64,000 nt of DNA, taken from NCBI RefSeq assembly GCF_015461835.1, contig NZ_JACOPX010000010.1:186001-250000 (forward strand), given 5' to 3'. This DNA comes from Pseudomonas neuropathica (GTDB lineage Bacteria; Pseudomonadota; Gammaproteobacteria; Pseudomonadales; Pseudomonadaceae). The translations under genes were made by a program, and so were the position numbers. This document shows, piece by piece, positions 8,513-17,310 of this stretch; position 1 is the stretch's first letter, and every line of letters begins with the position of its first letter. Below the pieces are notes generated by a model that had not been told where the DNA came from, searched no databases, and saw nothing but the letters and a program-made list of their open reading frames with translations.

Positions 8513-9679
8513 TTACACCACGGCGGCTTCAACCGCTCTGGAACGCCACGCAAACCCCAACACCATCAGCAGCCCGAGGCCCGCCATTGCCGCGCCGGCC
8601 AGGGAGATCGCCGGATAACCCAGCCCGCTGCTGATCACCGCGCCGCCCAGCGCCGCGCCAATCGCGTTGCCGAAGTTAAAGGCGCCGATATTCACCGCCG
8701 AGGCCAGATTGGGCGCGTCCTTGGCTGCTTCCATTACACGCATCTGTAGCGGTGGCACCAGAGCGAAGCTGGCGATCCCCCAGATCAGGATGGCCACGGC
8801 GGCCGGCAGCGGCCAGCGCATCAGTACGGTGAACGCCAACAACACCAGAATCAGCACGCTCAGCGAGACAATCAGGGTGCGATCGATCGAGCGGTCAGCG
8901 GCCTTGCCACCCCACATGTTGCCCAGCGTCAAACCGACACCGTAAAGCATCAGCATCGCAGTGATGAAGGCGGTGGACGCATGGGTCTCGCTGCTGAGGA
9001 TCGGCGCGATGTAGGTGAAAACGGTAAACATGGCACTTGAACCGACGACGGTCAGGGCCAGCGCGGCCAGCACCGGGCCGCGCCCCAATACCCGAATTTC
9101 CGCCATGACGCCGACGCTTTGCGGCGCCCGCACGTTGGGCAAAGCGAACCACAACGCAGCCATGGTCAGCACGCCCAGGCCGGTAATGCCCCAGAAAGCC
9201 GTGCGCCAACCGAACAGTTCGCCAAACCAGGCGGCCAGCGGCACGCCGCCGATGGTCGCCAGGGTCAGGCCCATGAACATCGCCGCAACCGCCCCGGCAC
9301 GTTTCTCCGGGGCGACCAGGGTGGCGGCGACGACTGAGCCAACGCCAAAAAACGCACCGTGGTTCAGTGAGGTGACCACCCTGGCGACCATGAGGCTGTA
9401 GTAGTCGGTGGCCAGGGCTGACATCAGATTACCCAGGGTGAAAATCGCCATAAGCCCGATCAGCAGATAGCGTCGGGGAATCTTGCCGGTGGTCAGGGTC
9501 ATCAGCGGTGCGCCGAGCAATACGCCCAGCGCATAAGCACTGACCAGCAAACCGGCAGCGGGAATGGAAACGCCCAGATCCTCAGCGATACCCGGCAACA
9601 TGCCCATGGGGGCGAATTCTGTAACGCCGATGCCGAAGGCACCGATGGCGAGTGCAACAAGTGGTGGATTGATACGCAT
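8513..9679 (-). CDS. MFS transporter, AraJ/DHA1 drug-efflux type
   Basis: A 388-residue permease starting MRINPPLVALAIGAFGIGVTE, with twelve hydrophobic segments and the DHA1 sequence TEFAPMGMLPGIAEDLGVS after the first helix. The ATG at 9679 has AAGGAG 7 bases upstream. It is transcribed divergently from a LysR-type regulator 94 bases away, the common arrangement for an efflux pump and its activator or repressor. The exported compound cannot be told from sequence. Confidence 0.86.
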   Translation of the reverse strand: MRINPPLVALAIGAFGIGVTEFAPMGMLPGIAEDLGVSIPAAGLLVSAYALGVLLGAPLMTLTTGKIPRRYLLIGLMAIFTLGNLMSALATDYYSLMVARVVTSLNHGAFFGVGSVVAATLVAPEKRAGAVAAMFMGLTLATIGGVPLAAWFGELFGWRTAFWGITGLGVLTMAALWFALPNVRAPQSVGVMAEIRVLGRGPVLAALALTVVGSSAMFTVFTYIAPILSSETHASTAFITAMLMLYGVGLTLGNMWGGKAADRSIDRTLIVSLSVLILVLLAFTVLMRWPLPAAVAILIWGIASFALVPPLQMRVMEAAKDAPNLASAVNIGAFNFGNAIGAALGGAVISSGLGYPAISLAGAAMAGLGLLMVLGFAWRSRAVEAAVV

Positions 9680-9773
9680 GGAAAGCTCCTTATCTATGCC
9701 GCCAATGCTACGATCCTGTCTTTTCAGGCGGTATATAGCATTTTTGGCAATCACCTTTGCGTAGGAGGCACAA

Positions 9774-10679
9774 GTGGATTTCAACGGCAGGTCAGGTGAA
9801 ATGAGCGTATTCACCACCGTTGCGCAGGAAGGCAGCCTGTCGGCCGCCGCGCGTGCACTGGGCCTGACACCCTCGGCCGTCAGTCGGATCATCGCGCGCA
9901 CCGAGCAACGGCTTGGCACTCGCCTGCTGTTGCGCACCACCCGAGCGATCACCTTCACAGCCGAGGGCGAAGCGTTCCTGCGCGGCGCCCGGCGGATCCT
10001 CGCCGACATGGACGAAGTTGAAGAAGCCATCGCCGATCAAGGCGTGCCCAAGGGGCGACTGCGGGTCAGTGCCGCCCTTGGCCATGGACGGCTGGCCATC
10101 GTTCCCTTGGTCGCAGCCTTCAGCGCCCGTTACCCGAACATCGTCGTCGACCTCAACCTCGGCGACGAAGTGGTCGACATTCTTGGCGGGCAAGCCGACG
10201 TCGCGGTGCGCTTCGGCCATCTGCCCGACAGCCCGCTGACCGCACGCAGGATCGGCACCACCGGCCAGGTCGTGGTGGCATCGCCGGAGTATCTGCAACG
10301 TCACGGCATCCCTCAGGAACCGGAAGACCTGCTACAGCACAACTGCCTGCGCTTCAATTTCAAGCGTGCCGAACCCAACTGGCCATTTATCCGCGATGGC
10401 AAAGCGTTTTCCCTCAAGGTCAGCGGCAACATCGAATGCAGCAGTGGTGAAGCGCTGGCGCAATTCGCGCGAATGGGCGCCGGCATTGCCCGTATCGGGG
10501 AGTTCAGCGTGAGTGAGGATCTGCAGCGCGGCGAACTGATTGCGCTGTTGCAAGACTGGAACCCGGGGGATCAGGAACCGATTCATGCGGTGTTCGTCGG
10601 TGGCGCGGCAATGCCGGCGCGGGTGCGATTGTTCGTGGACTTTTTGGTGGAACATCATCGGATGTCAGCGCAGGTATAA
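9774..10679 (+). CDS. LysR-family transcriptional regulator
   Basis: A 301-residue regulator with an N-terminal winged helix-turn-helix (GSLSAAARALGLTPSAVSRI, about residues 21-40) and a C-terminal LysR substrate domain from about residue 90. The GTG start has GGAGG 5 bases upstream. Divergent from the AraJ-like efflux gene, which it probably controls from the shared 94-base spacer. The effector is unknown. Confidence 0.9.
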   Translation: MDFNGRSGEMSVFTTVAQEGSLSAAARALGLTPSAVSRIIARTEQRLGTRLLLRTTRAITFTAEGEAFLRGARRILADMDEVEEAIADQGVPKGRLRVSAALGHGRLAIVPLVAAFSARYPNIVVDLNLGDEVVDILGGQADVAVRFGHLPDSPLTARRIGTTGQVVVASPEYLQRHGIPQEPEDLLQHNCLRFNFKRAEPNWPFIRDGKAFSLKVSGNIECSSGEALAQFARMGAGIARIGEFSVSEDLQRGELIALLQDWNPGDQEPIHAVFVGGAAMPARVRLFVDFLVEHHRMSAQV

Positions 10680-10767
10680 GCTGATATTTGCGCAGCTGCA
10701 TTGCGGATAATTCGGCGCGTGCGCATGACATCCCAAACAACAAGGTGCGGAGCAAGGAAGTCACCCC

Positions 10768-12021
10768 TTGAGTACATTTCGAAAGTATCTTTGCCTGGAC
10801 TTGTTACTTTGGATCTACCTCGGTTGCTGGAATACCACGCTACCGCTGATCATCGTGCAGCGAGGAAGCCTGCTGGAGCTGGCCGCCTACGAAACAGCGC
10901 TCGCACTCGCGGCGATCATTTCGATGTTGTGTCTGGCGCCGCGTGTTGAGTCGATGCGCCGCAGTACGGCGCTCAAGGTGGGCTGTTTTGCGCTCTTGAT
11001 GGCCAGCGTATTGCGATACTTTTTTGCCGCAAACTGGTATTCGCTTGATGCGCTGATAGTGATCGATGTGATCGCTGCATCAGCATTTGGAATGATCCAG
11101 CCTCTGTTGGGTATCTATCCTGCGGAAACCGTTGATAAACATCGGACGGATGCTGCATTTCGCGTCCGGCGCATCGTTGTTACTGTCGGCCGGGTTGCGG
11201 GGCCTTTGTTGGCGGGTATGGTGATTACGGTTTCTTCACTGGAAATCTCGCTGCTATTTGTGTCGATGGTGGGATTCGTCATTGTGGTTTTAGGCATGGT
11301 GTTACCCGTCAGCGCAGCCCCTGCCCTGCACCCCCGAAAATCATCAACCGATCTTGTTAATGACATGCTGTTGGGGCTTAGACTCAAATGCGTTCTACCG
11401 CCAGAACAATTTTTGACCTTTTCCGGATTACTGCTTGGTCTGGCCGTAACAGCGACCGTACCGATGCTGGTTCCAACGCTCATACACACGCGCGGCCTTG
11501 CTGAAGGTAGCGTTGGCTTGTTCAATGCGGTATTCGCGGGTGGAGCCGTTGCAGGTTTGTTCTTTTTAAGCCCGCTGATTAGCAAAAAGGAAGATCAGCG
11601 CAACAAGTATCTTGGATGCTGGATACTGTTAACGTTTGCACTCTGTGCAGCGACACAAGCCGACGAGATCTGGCAGTTGAGTACTTGCCTGTTTTTCGCC
11701 GGGGCAGCGAGTGCCTGCATTACGATGGTCGGAATGGACAAGAGGCTCATGTCGATCCCCTCCGGCGTACGCGTGCGACTGATGGCATCCACATTAGTGA
11801 TCAGTCAGCTAGGCGGCTCCGTGTCATTCATGATGACGGGCGCCATCATGTCCAGATCCGGCGCAACCAGTTTGATGTGGCTTTATCTCGGGGTGTTTCT
11901 GGTTATCGTCATATATTCCATGCGATCAAAAAAGATATGGCACTTCCTGGAAGATGACGCTGAGTCAGAGCTGTATTACGCAAAAAACCATCCGAAACTG
12001 GCGGCAGTCATGAGTCGATGA
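10768..12021 (+). CDS. MFS-type membrane transporter of atypical base composition
   Basis: A 417-residue protein with about twelve hydrophobic segments and a weakly conserved MFS pattern (AGMVITVSS, GGAVAGLFFLS). The likely start is the TTG at 10768, with AAGGAAG 7 bases upstream. Codon use is visibly more AT-rich than in neighbouring genes, with many TTT, TTG, ATA and AGC codons, which suggests recent acquisition. It has no linked regulator and the substrate is unknown. Confidence 0.72.
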   Translation: MSTFRKYLCLDLLLWIYLGCWNTTLPLIIVQRGSLLELAAYETALALAAIISMLCLAPRVESMRRSTALKVGCFALLMASVLRYFFAANWYSLDALIVIDVIAASAFGMIQPLLGIYPAETVDKHRTDAAFRVRRIVVTVGRVAGPLLAGMVITVSSLEISLLFVSMVGFVIVVLGMVLPVSAAPALHPRKSSTDLVNDMLLGLRLKCVLPPEQFLTFSGLLLGLAVTATVPMLVPTLIHTRGLAEGSVGLFNAVFAGGAVAGLFFLSPLISKKEDQRNKYLGCWILLTFALCAATQADEIWQLSTCLFFAGAASACITMVGMDKRLMSIPSGVRVRLMASTLVISQLGGSVSFMMTGAIMSRSGATSLMWLYLGVFLVIVIYSMRSKKIWHFLEDDAESELYYAKNHPKLAAVMSR

Positions 12022-12139
12022 AATGTCTCCTGAGAATGTGCCCGACATGCCGGGACGACGCGATCACCCATGTTCCGCTGCCAACATTGACCTGAGCTAA
12101 GTTGGAAGATGAATTCACGATCTTGCGGGAGAAGTGACA

Positions 12140-12361
12140 GTGCTATCCGATCCAGAGGCGCGCGTAGCGCTCAAAGAACTGATTGAAAAACACCTCAAGG
12201 GAAGAGATCCCGATTACGACCGTCTGATCGAAATTGTTCAGGATCCTTCGCGGCAAGTTCCGATCAGGGGTGTGCTTGAGGGCATGAGACGGTACAACAA
12301 GGTCCAGTACACGCAGCAGGACCTAGCGCTGATCGACGACCTTTTGTACATGTATGGCTGA
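12140..12361 (+). CDS. Small hypothetical protein
   Basis: A 73-residue acidic/basic mixed protein (LSDPEARVALKELIEKHLKG...). I prefer the GTG at 12140, which has GGGAG 8 bases upstream; a GTG at 12134 would add two residues. No signal peptide, membrane segment or known motif was recognised. It sits alone between the atypical MFS gene and the fragment block. Codon use looks real, but function is unknown. Confidence 0.5.
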   Translation: MLSDPEARVALKELIEKHLKGRDPDYDRLIEIVQDPSRQVPIRGVLEGMRRYNKVQYTQQDLALIDDLLYMYG

Positions 12362-12457
12362 GACAGAACGTGCTGGTAGCGGGCATGGGCCGGCGTGACT
12401 GGTTATGCCACTCACGCTTTCTATAATGAGTCACCGGCCATGCCTGGAGCGCTTGTT

Positions 12458-12640
12458 ATGTCACCTTCCCCTGATCAAAAATCCGCTGTCGTTTTACGCC
12501 GTGCTTCAAACTGCGATCTAGAAGATCTGATAGCCATTCGGATTGAGGCCATGCGCGAAAGCCTAGAGCGGCTTGGGCGATTTGATCCTGATCGCGCGCG
12601 CGAACGGTTTCATAGTGGTTTCGACGCTAGCAGCACGCGC
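12458..12640 (+). pseudogene. N-terminal fragment of a GNAT acetyltransferase
   Basis: From an ATG at 12458 the frame reads like the first 60 residues of a GNAT N-acetyltransferase: an opening strand VVLRRASNCDLEDLIAIRIE, then RESLERLGRFDPDRARERF. The acetyl-CoA loop and all later parts are missing. After about 12640 the plus frame no longer makes sense, and the sequence instead matches another protein on the minus strand. It is the first piece of a four-piece fragment block. Confidence 0.6.
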
Positions 12641-12642
12641 CG

Positions 12643-12798
12643 CATCCCCATTAATGCGAGATTGGTGGCCCCTGCGATCAGTTCGATTACCTGCACGACG
12701 TAAAAACGCGTATCCAGGCTTCCCGCCGACGCCCATTGGTTAAGCAAAATGGCGCACGGCAGCAGAGCCAACAGGCCATTGGTGGCAATGAATGGCAT
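12643..12798 (-). pseudogene. Fragment of a small membrane protein
   Basis: The minus frame gives MPFIATNGLLALLPCAILLN followed by a second hydrophobic stretch (YVVQVIELIAGATNLALMGM), which looks like two transmembrane helices of a small integral membrane protein. It joins the GNAT fragment on one side and, through a KKKR run, the ABM fragment on the other, with no start site or stop of its own. The parent family is not identified. Confidence 0.5.
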
Positions 12799-12813
12799 GC
12801 GTTTTTTCTTCAA

Positions 12814-12972
12814 ATTCAAGAACGTGTTGCTGCCCCCGATGGCTTGATGGAGCTGCGTGGAGATGAAACCGGCACGTTGTTTCATCCAGTTGGCATCCAG
12901 CTCCCATGCGCCAAGGAGGTCAGGTATATCGTCTGCGTCGACAGTGAAGAGGTTGATCAATACCACTGGAGC
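12814..12972 (-). pseudogene. Fragment of an antibiotic-biosynthesis-monooxygenase (ABM) domain protein
   Basis: The minus frame contains APVVLINLFTVDADD, LLGAWELDANWMKQ and GFISTQLHQAIGGS, which match the first half of an ABM-fold (dimeric alpha/beta barrel) protein. Sequence similarity stops abruptly after TFLN, where the conserved second half should follow. It is embedded between the membrane-protein and MarR fragments and cannot encode a complete domain. Confidence 0.55.
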
Positions 12973-12999
12973 TTCGCTGCACTGCAGCTGTTGGGTGAT

Positions 13000-13269
13000 G
13001 GGGACGATCGGGTCAAGGATGGCTTGCTGGAATTTCAGCCCAACCCTCACCATCGCAGGGCGCAGCTGGTTGTGCTGACTGAAGCTGGAAAGCAAGCATT
13101 CGATTCTGCAATGAAGCTTCAAGCGCCCTGGATCAACGAGCTTTCACTGGGTCTGGATGTCGATGCAATCCAGACCACTCACCAGGTTCTAAACCAACTG
13201 CGCAATAAGCTTGAAGAAGATCAAAGCGACTCACCCGCCGAACGTCCACTGGATGTAACTAAGCCCTGA
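13000..13269 (+). pseudogene. C-terminal fragment of a MarR-family regulator
   Basis: The plus frame reads LLEFQPNPHHRRAQLVVLTE and runs to a natural stop at 13269. This is the wing and last helix of a MarR-type winged-helix protein, in which NPHHRR and LTEAG are typical. The N-terminal dimerisation part and recognition helix are missing, because upstream sequence belongs to the oppositely oriented ABM fragment. The original terminator is still present. Confidence 0.6.
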
Positions 13270-13285
13270 CTACTCAGGGCTTTGT
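13261..13285 (+). terminator. Terminator hairpin after the MarR fragment
   Basis: A perfect 9-bp stem AAGCCCTGA / TCAGGGCTT with a CTAC loop overlaps the stop codon of the MarR fragment. The T-run after it is short. It may also terminate transcription between the two convergent units. Confidence 0.6.
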
Positions 13286-13340
13286 CGTTTCTGGGGGACG
13301 CGCGACCTGCTCCACATGGGTGGATCGCTTGCGCGTTTTT

Positions 13341-14468
13341 TCAGCTCTTTACGCGTACTTGCGAGAAGCACTCTCCTGGTTGAATAACGGTTTTATCACT
13401 CCAGATCGCTGATGGAATGCAGACGAGGCCATCAAACAGCAACCGAGCCGTGCGCATCAGCCCGCACCCGACCAATCGCTCGTCCTGCAAGCGCAACTCC
13501 ACAGTGAACTCGCCCGTCGGATGTTCGATCGACAGGCGTTTCACCTCGCCCTCCTCCACAACCGCCATGACCGCCGCCACACTGCCCTTGATCAGGCAGG
13601 CGGCAGCCACGCTGACCGCGCCGAACACGCCAATGCTGGTGTGGCAGCGATGGGGAATGAAACTGCGTGTGGTGATGGCCCCACCGACCTGCGGCGGTGC
13701 AATCAGGCACATTTTCGGCACGTTGCGCTGGCTCACATCGCCCAGGTTCATGCGCCGCCCCGCTTGTAGGCGGATGGACTCCAGACGCTGTTTCAGTGAA
13801 GCATTGACGTCGAGTTGCGCGGGATTCTCATAGCCACTGCAACCAAGCTCTTGCGCGTTGATCAGCACCACGGGCATGCCGTTATCGATGCAGGTCACTT
13901 CAACGCCGTCGATCACGTCCCGGGCGTTGCCGGTCGGTAACATTGCACCGCAACTGGCGCCAGCGACATCCTCGAATTCGACAATCAAAGGCGCGGCCTG
14001 TCCCGGCACGCCGTCGATACGTGCGTCGCCGTCATAGCGCACCTCACCATCAGACGTTGGTACATGGGCGATGGCGATCTGTCCGGTGTTTTCCATGTAT
14101 ATCCGCACTGGGGTGACGTCGGCTGTCGCCGTCACCAACCCGCGCTCGATGGCGAACGGACCGACACCGGCGAGGATGTTTCCGCAGTTCTGACCGTAAT
14201 CGACGCGCGGCTCATCCACCAGCACCTGGGCGAAAAGGTAATCGACATCTGCATCTGCGCGGCTTGACGGTCTGATGATCGCCACTTTGCTGGTCAGCGA
14301 ATCAGCGCCGCCAATGCCGTCGATCTGCCGCGCATCCGGCGAGCCCATCACCGCCAGCAGCACGCGGTCTCGCAGGGCGGGTTCTTGCGGTAAATCGTCG
14401 GCCAGAAAGTAAGCGCCTTTCGACGTGCCGCCGCGCATCAACAGACAGGGAATGCGGGTCTGCGCCAT
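13341..14468 (-). CDS. galD: 4-oxalomesaconate tautomerase (PrpF family)
   Basis: A 375-residue PrpF-fold isomerase that converts the keto and enol forms of 4-oxalomesaconate in gallate breakdown. It opens QTRIPCLLMRGGTSKGAYF, and the RGGTSKG loop and the later DYGQNCGNILAGVGPFA are hallmarks of the PrpF/GalD family. It follows galC by 2 bases on the same strand, so galB-galC-galD form one operon. Acts in the cytosol. Placement inside a full gal set makes galD more likely than another PrpF role. Confidence 0.92.
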   Translation of the reverse strand: MAQTRIPCLLMRGGTSKGAYFLADDLPQEPALRDRVLLAVMGSPDARQIDGIGGADSLTSKVAIIRPSSRADADVDYLFAQVLVDEPRVDYGQNCGNILAGVGPFAIERGLVTATADVTPVRIYMENTGQIAIAHVPTSDGEVRYDGDARIDGVPGQAAPLIVEFEDVAGASCGAMLPTGNARDVIDGVEVTCIDNGMPVVLINAQELGCSGYENPAQLDVNASLKQRLESIRLQAGRRMNLGDVSQRNVPKMCLIAPPQVGGAITTRSFIPHRCHTSIGVFGAVSVAAACLIKGSVAAVMAVVEEGEVKRLSIEHPTGEFTVELRLQDERLVGCGLMRTARLLFDGLVCIPSAIWSDKTVIQPGECFSQVRVKS

Positions 14469-14470
14469 GC

Positions 14471-15187
14471 TCAGTCTCCCAGTTCTTCGAGGCTGTCGAC
14501 GTAGCGCAAACCCTTTTCCGCCAGACGCGCGCGCATGTTGTAGATGTCCAGACCCAGTTCGCCCTTGGCCAGGCGCAGAGCTTTCTGTTCCTCCAGGTCG
14601 GCGCGGGCGCGACTGGCTTCGACGACTTGCAGCAGCTCGGTGCGTCGCACGACCACCACACCATCGTCATCAGCAATCACCACATCACCCGGGTGCACCA
14701 GTTGCCCGCCGCACACCAGCGGCAGGTTGACCGAGCCCAGGGTTTCTTTGATTGTGCCTTGCGCGCTGATGGCGCGGGACCAGACCGGGAAGCCCATTTC
14801 GCGCAGAGTGTGGGTGTCGCGCACGCCCGCATCAATTACCAGCGCCCGAACGCCGTGGGCCTTGAGCGAGGTGGCCAGCAGGTCGCCGAAGTAGCCGTCG
14901 GTGCACGGTGAACTCGGCGCGACCACCAGAATATCGCCGGGCCGGCATTGTTCGACGGCCACATGGAACATCCAGTTGTCACCCGGGGCGACCAGGACCG
15001 TGATGGCTGAACCACTGATCACTGTGCCCTGCTGAATCGGTCTGATCGAAGTCGCGAACAGGCCTTTGCGCCCCTGCGCTTCATGAATGGTCGCCACGCC
15101 GAAGCGCTTCAACTCATCGACCAGCACCGCTTCGGCCCGCTGAACATTGCGCACGACAACGCCTGTCTTGCCGATATGTTCGCTCAT
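14471..15187 (-). CDS. galC: 4-carboxy-4-hydroxy-2-oxoadipate aldolase
   Basis: A 238-residue RraA-like class II aldolase that splits 4-carboxy-4-hydroxy-2-oxoadipate into pyruvate and oxaloacetate, the last step of the gallate route. The family core is visible: the metal/substrate loop GYFGDLLATSLKAHGVRALVIDAG, followed by RD and the WSRAISAQG segment. Its first codons overlap the end of galB by 4 bases, which indicates translational coupling. Confidence 0.92.
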   Translation of the reverse strand: MSEHIGKTGVVVRNVQRAEAVLVDELKRFGVATIHEAQGRKGLFATSIRPIQQGTVISGSAITVLVAPGDNWMFHVAVEQCRPGDILVVAPSSPCTDGYFGDLLATSLKAHGVRALVIDAGVRDTHTLREMGFPVWSRAISAQGTIKETLGSVNLPLVCGGQLVHPGDVVIADDDGVVVVRRTELLQVVEASRARADLEEQKALRLAKGELGLDIYNMRARLAEKGLRYVDSLEELGD

Positions 15188-15918
15188 CCCAGATTCTCCG
15201 TGACGCGCGGGAAAATACTCTGGTAACCCTCGCCATAGACGATGTTACGAGTTGAAGTGATCCCGACATTACGTTTGGCTTGCACACCGCGTTGCAGGGC
15301 GACGCGCGTGTAGTACTCCCACAAATGCTCCTGACCTGCCATGCACTGGATGGCCGCGTACTTCTTGTCCCAGACATCGGTGATGTCGAGCAGCACATCG
15401 GGGCGCCATTCGCATTGCTCGGGCTGGTGTGGCTCGAAACTGTAGACCGGCGGTGCGCCGACGATTCTCTCACCCGGTTTATAGCCTTCGGCCTGGGCGA
15501 TGATGCGCGCCTCCTGGGTGAGGTTCATGGCCAGTGGGTGATCGTAGTTGTACGGGTCTTTGAGCGAGTGGCTGAGAACGAACTCCGGTTGCACCCGGCG
15601 AAAAACATCGGCAAGACGGAACAAGGTTTCCTTGTCGGCGCGCATCGGGTAATCGCCGATATCGAAGAACTCGACACTGGCCCCGAGAATGTCGGCGGCG
15701 GCCTGAGCCTCTTCGCGACGTGCGGCTTTGACCTTGTCTTCGCTCATCTCGCCCTTGCGCCACAACTTGGCGGATTCGCCGCGCTCACCGAACGACAGGC
15801 AGACGATGTGAACCTGGTAACCCTGCTGTGCATGCAGAGCGATGGCGCCACCGGCACGCCAGACAAAATCGGCTGAGTGGGCGCTGACAACCAGCGCGTT
15901 TTTGGTTGAATCGATCAT
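15184..15918 (-). CDS. galB: 4-oxalomesaconate hydratase (PIG-L/LmbE fold)
   Basis: A 244-residue zinc-dependent hydratase that adds water to 4-oxalomesaconate. It has the LmbE/PIG-L fold, with SAHSADFVWRAGG near the N-terminus in place of the usual AHPDDE and HSLKDPYNYDHPLA in the middle. The ATG at 15918 has GAGGAG about 8 bases upstream; the longer frame has no site. First gene of galBCD and divergent from galR, so the 156-base spacer (15919-16074) is the likely GalR operator region. Confidence 0.9.
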   Translation of the reverse strand: MIDSTKNALVVSAHSADFVWRAGGAIALHAQQGYQVHIVCLSFGERGESAKLWRKGEMSEDKVKAARREEAQAAADILGASVEFFDIGDYPMRADKETLFRLADVFRRVQPEFVLSHSLKDPYNYDHPLAMNLTQEARIIAQAEGYKPGERIVGAPPVYSFEPHQPEQCEWRPDVLLDITDVWDKKYAAIQCMAGQEHLWEYYTRVALQRGVQAKRNVGITSTRNIVYGEGYQSIFPRVTENLG

Positions 15919-16074
15919 TGCGGATTCTCCTCTTGCGTTGCGAAAGAGCATCGCATCGCACCTCGTCGACGGAGTAATGCGTTCGAGTGTTCGAGGTATG
16001 CGTTTTTTTTATTGCCACTCAAACATGCCGGCGGCATAGTCGCCTGAACCGCCGATCCGCAGAGTCCTCGCCCG

Positions 16075-17310
16075 ATGGAAAACCCCGAACTGCCAAATCT
16101 GATGCACGTGCGTGCCTTCGTCCGCGTAGCTGATCATGGCAGCGTCTCCAAGGCATCAGTCGCGCTGTACCGAGCGCAATCAGTGGTCACCCGCTCCATA
16201 TCGGAATTTGAAGCCCGCCTGGGCGTGACGCTGTTCGAGCGCCATGCCAACGGTATGCGTCTGACCAATTTCGGAGAGCGTTTGCTGCCCCGAGCGCGAC
16301 GGGTGCTGGCGGAGCTTGGGAGCGTGCCGACATTGCTCGGCCAAGGTGAAAAAGCCGCGATTGAACCGCTTTATCTGTTCCAGGCCCGACGCCTGCAAGT
16401 GTTCGTCAAACTCTGTGAAACCCAGCACATGCAGACAGTTGCCAACCTGCTGGGGCTGAGTCAGCCTGCGGTCAGTTCGACGCTGAAAGTCCTCGAAAAC
16501 GGCTGCGGCCAATCGCTGTTCGAGCGCACGCCACGCGGCTTGCAACCGACCCGCGCCAGTCATGACATTTTGTTTGCCATCCGCCGTGCGCTGAACGAGT
16601 TGCGCCATATCGACACCGACATCACCGCCCTTCGCGGCGCCTTGCACGGCGTCGTCCACGTCGGTGCACTGCCCCTTGGCCGCACGCGCATCCTGCCCGA
16701 AGCCATCGTGCGCCTGATGGCCGAGCACCCGGGTATTCAAGTGATCACCAATGAGAGTCCCTTCGACCTGCTGGCGACTGAATTGCGCGCCGGTGATGTG
16801 GATTTCATTTTGGGTGCGCTGCGTTCATCGACCTATGCCAGCGACCTGGTCGGCGAGTCACTGCTGACGGAGGAAATGGTTGTGCTTGCGCGGCGTGATC
16901 ATCCGCTTTACGGCAAAACCGGCCTGCAAGATCATCTCGCTAACGCGCAGTGGGTATTGCCGCGCGCCGGTTCTCCGGCCCGCAAAATGCTCGACGACTG
17001 CTTCGCCGGTTTCGGCATTCCGGCGCCTTCCCCGGTGGTGGAAAGCGCCGACATGGCGATCATTCGCGGGCTGTTGTTACGCTCGGACATGCTCGCGGCC
17101 GTTTCTGCGCATCAATTGGAACAGGAGATCGCGTCCGGCGAGTTGTGCATTTTGCCGCTGGAATTGAAACAGACCGCCAGAGCCATCGGCCTGACCTACC
17201 GCAGCGGCTGCCTGCACTCACCGGTGGCGCAGGCGTTGATGGAGATGATCCGCCAAGTAATCCGAACTCAGGCCAATGCAGCGATTAAAGCAGGCTCAAC
17301 GGATAGCTGA
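16075..17310 (+). CDS. galR: LysR-type regulator of gallate catabolism with two winged-helix domains
   Basis: A 411-residue LysR-type protein, about 100 residues longer than the family norm. The extra length is a second helix-turn-helix. The first is GSVSKASVALYRAQSVVTRS (about 22-41), and the second, near residues 105-165, contains QTVANLLGLSQPAVSSTLKV and LFERTPRGLQPT. A substrate-binding domain follows. It should activate the gal genes in response to gallate or a product. Its last 26 bases overlap the convergent porin gene. Confidence 0.87.
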   Translation: MENPELPNLMHVRAFVRVADHGSVSKASVALYRAQSVVTRSISEFEARLGVTLFERHANGMRLTNFGERLLPRARRVLAELGSVPTLLGQGEKAAIEPLYLFQARRLQVFVKLCETQHMQTVANLLGLSQPAVSSTLKVLENGCGQSLFERTPRGLQPTRASHDILFAIRRALNELRHIDTDITALRGALHGVVHVGALPLGRTRILPEAIVRLMAEHPGIQVITNESPFDLLATELRAGDVDFILGALRSSTYASDLVGESLLTEEMVVLARRDHPLYGKTGLQDHLANAQWVLPRAGSPARKMLDDCFAGFGIPAPSPVVESADMAIIRGLLLRSDMLAAVSAHQLEQEIASGELCILPLELKQTARAIGLTYRSGCLHSPVAQALMEMIRQVIRTQANAAIKAGSTDS

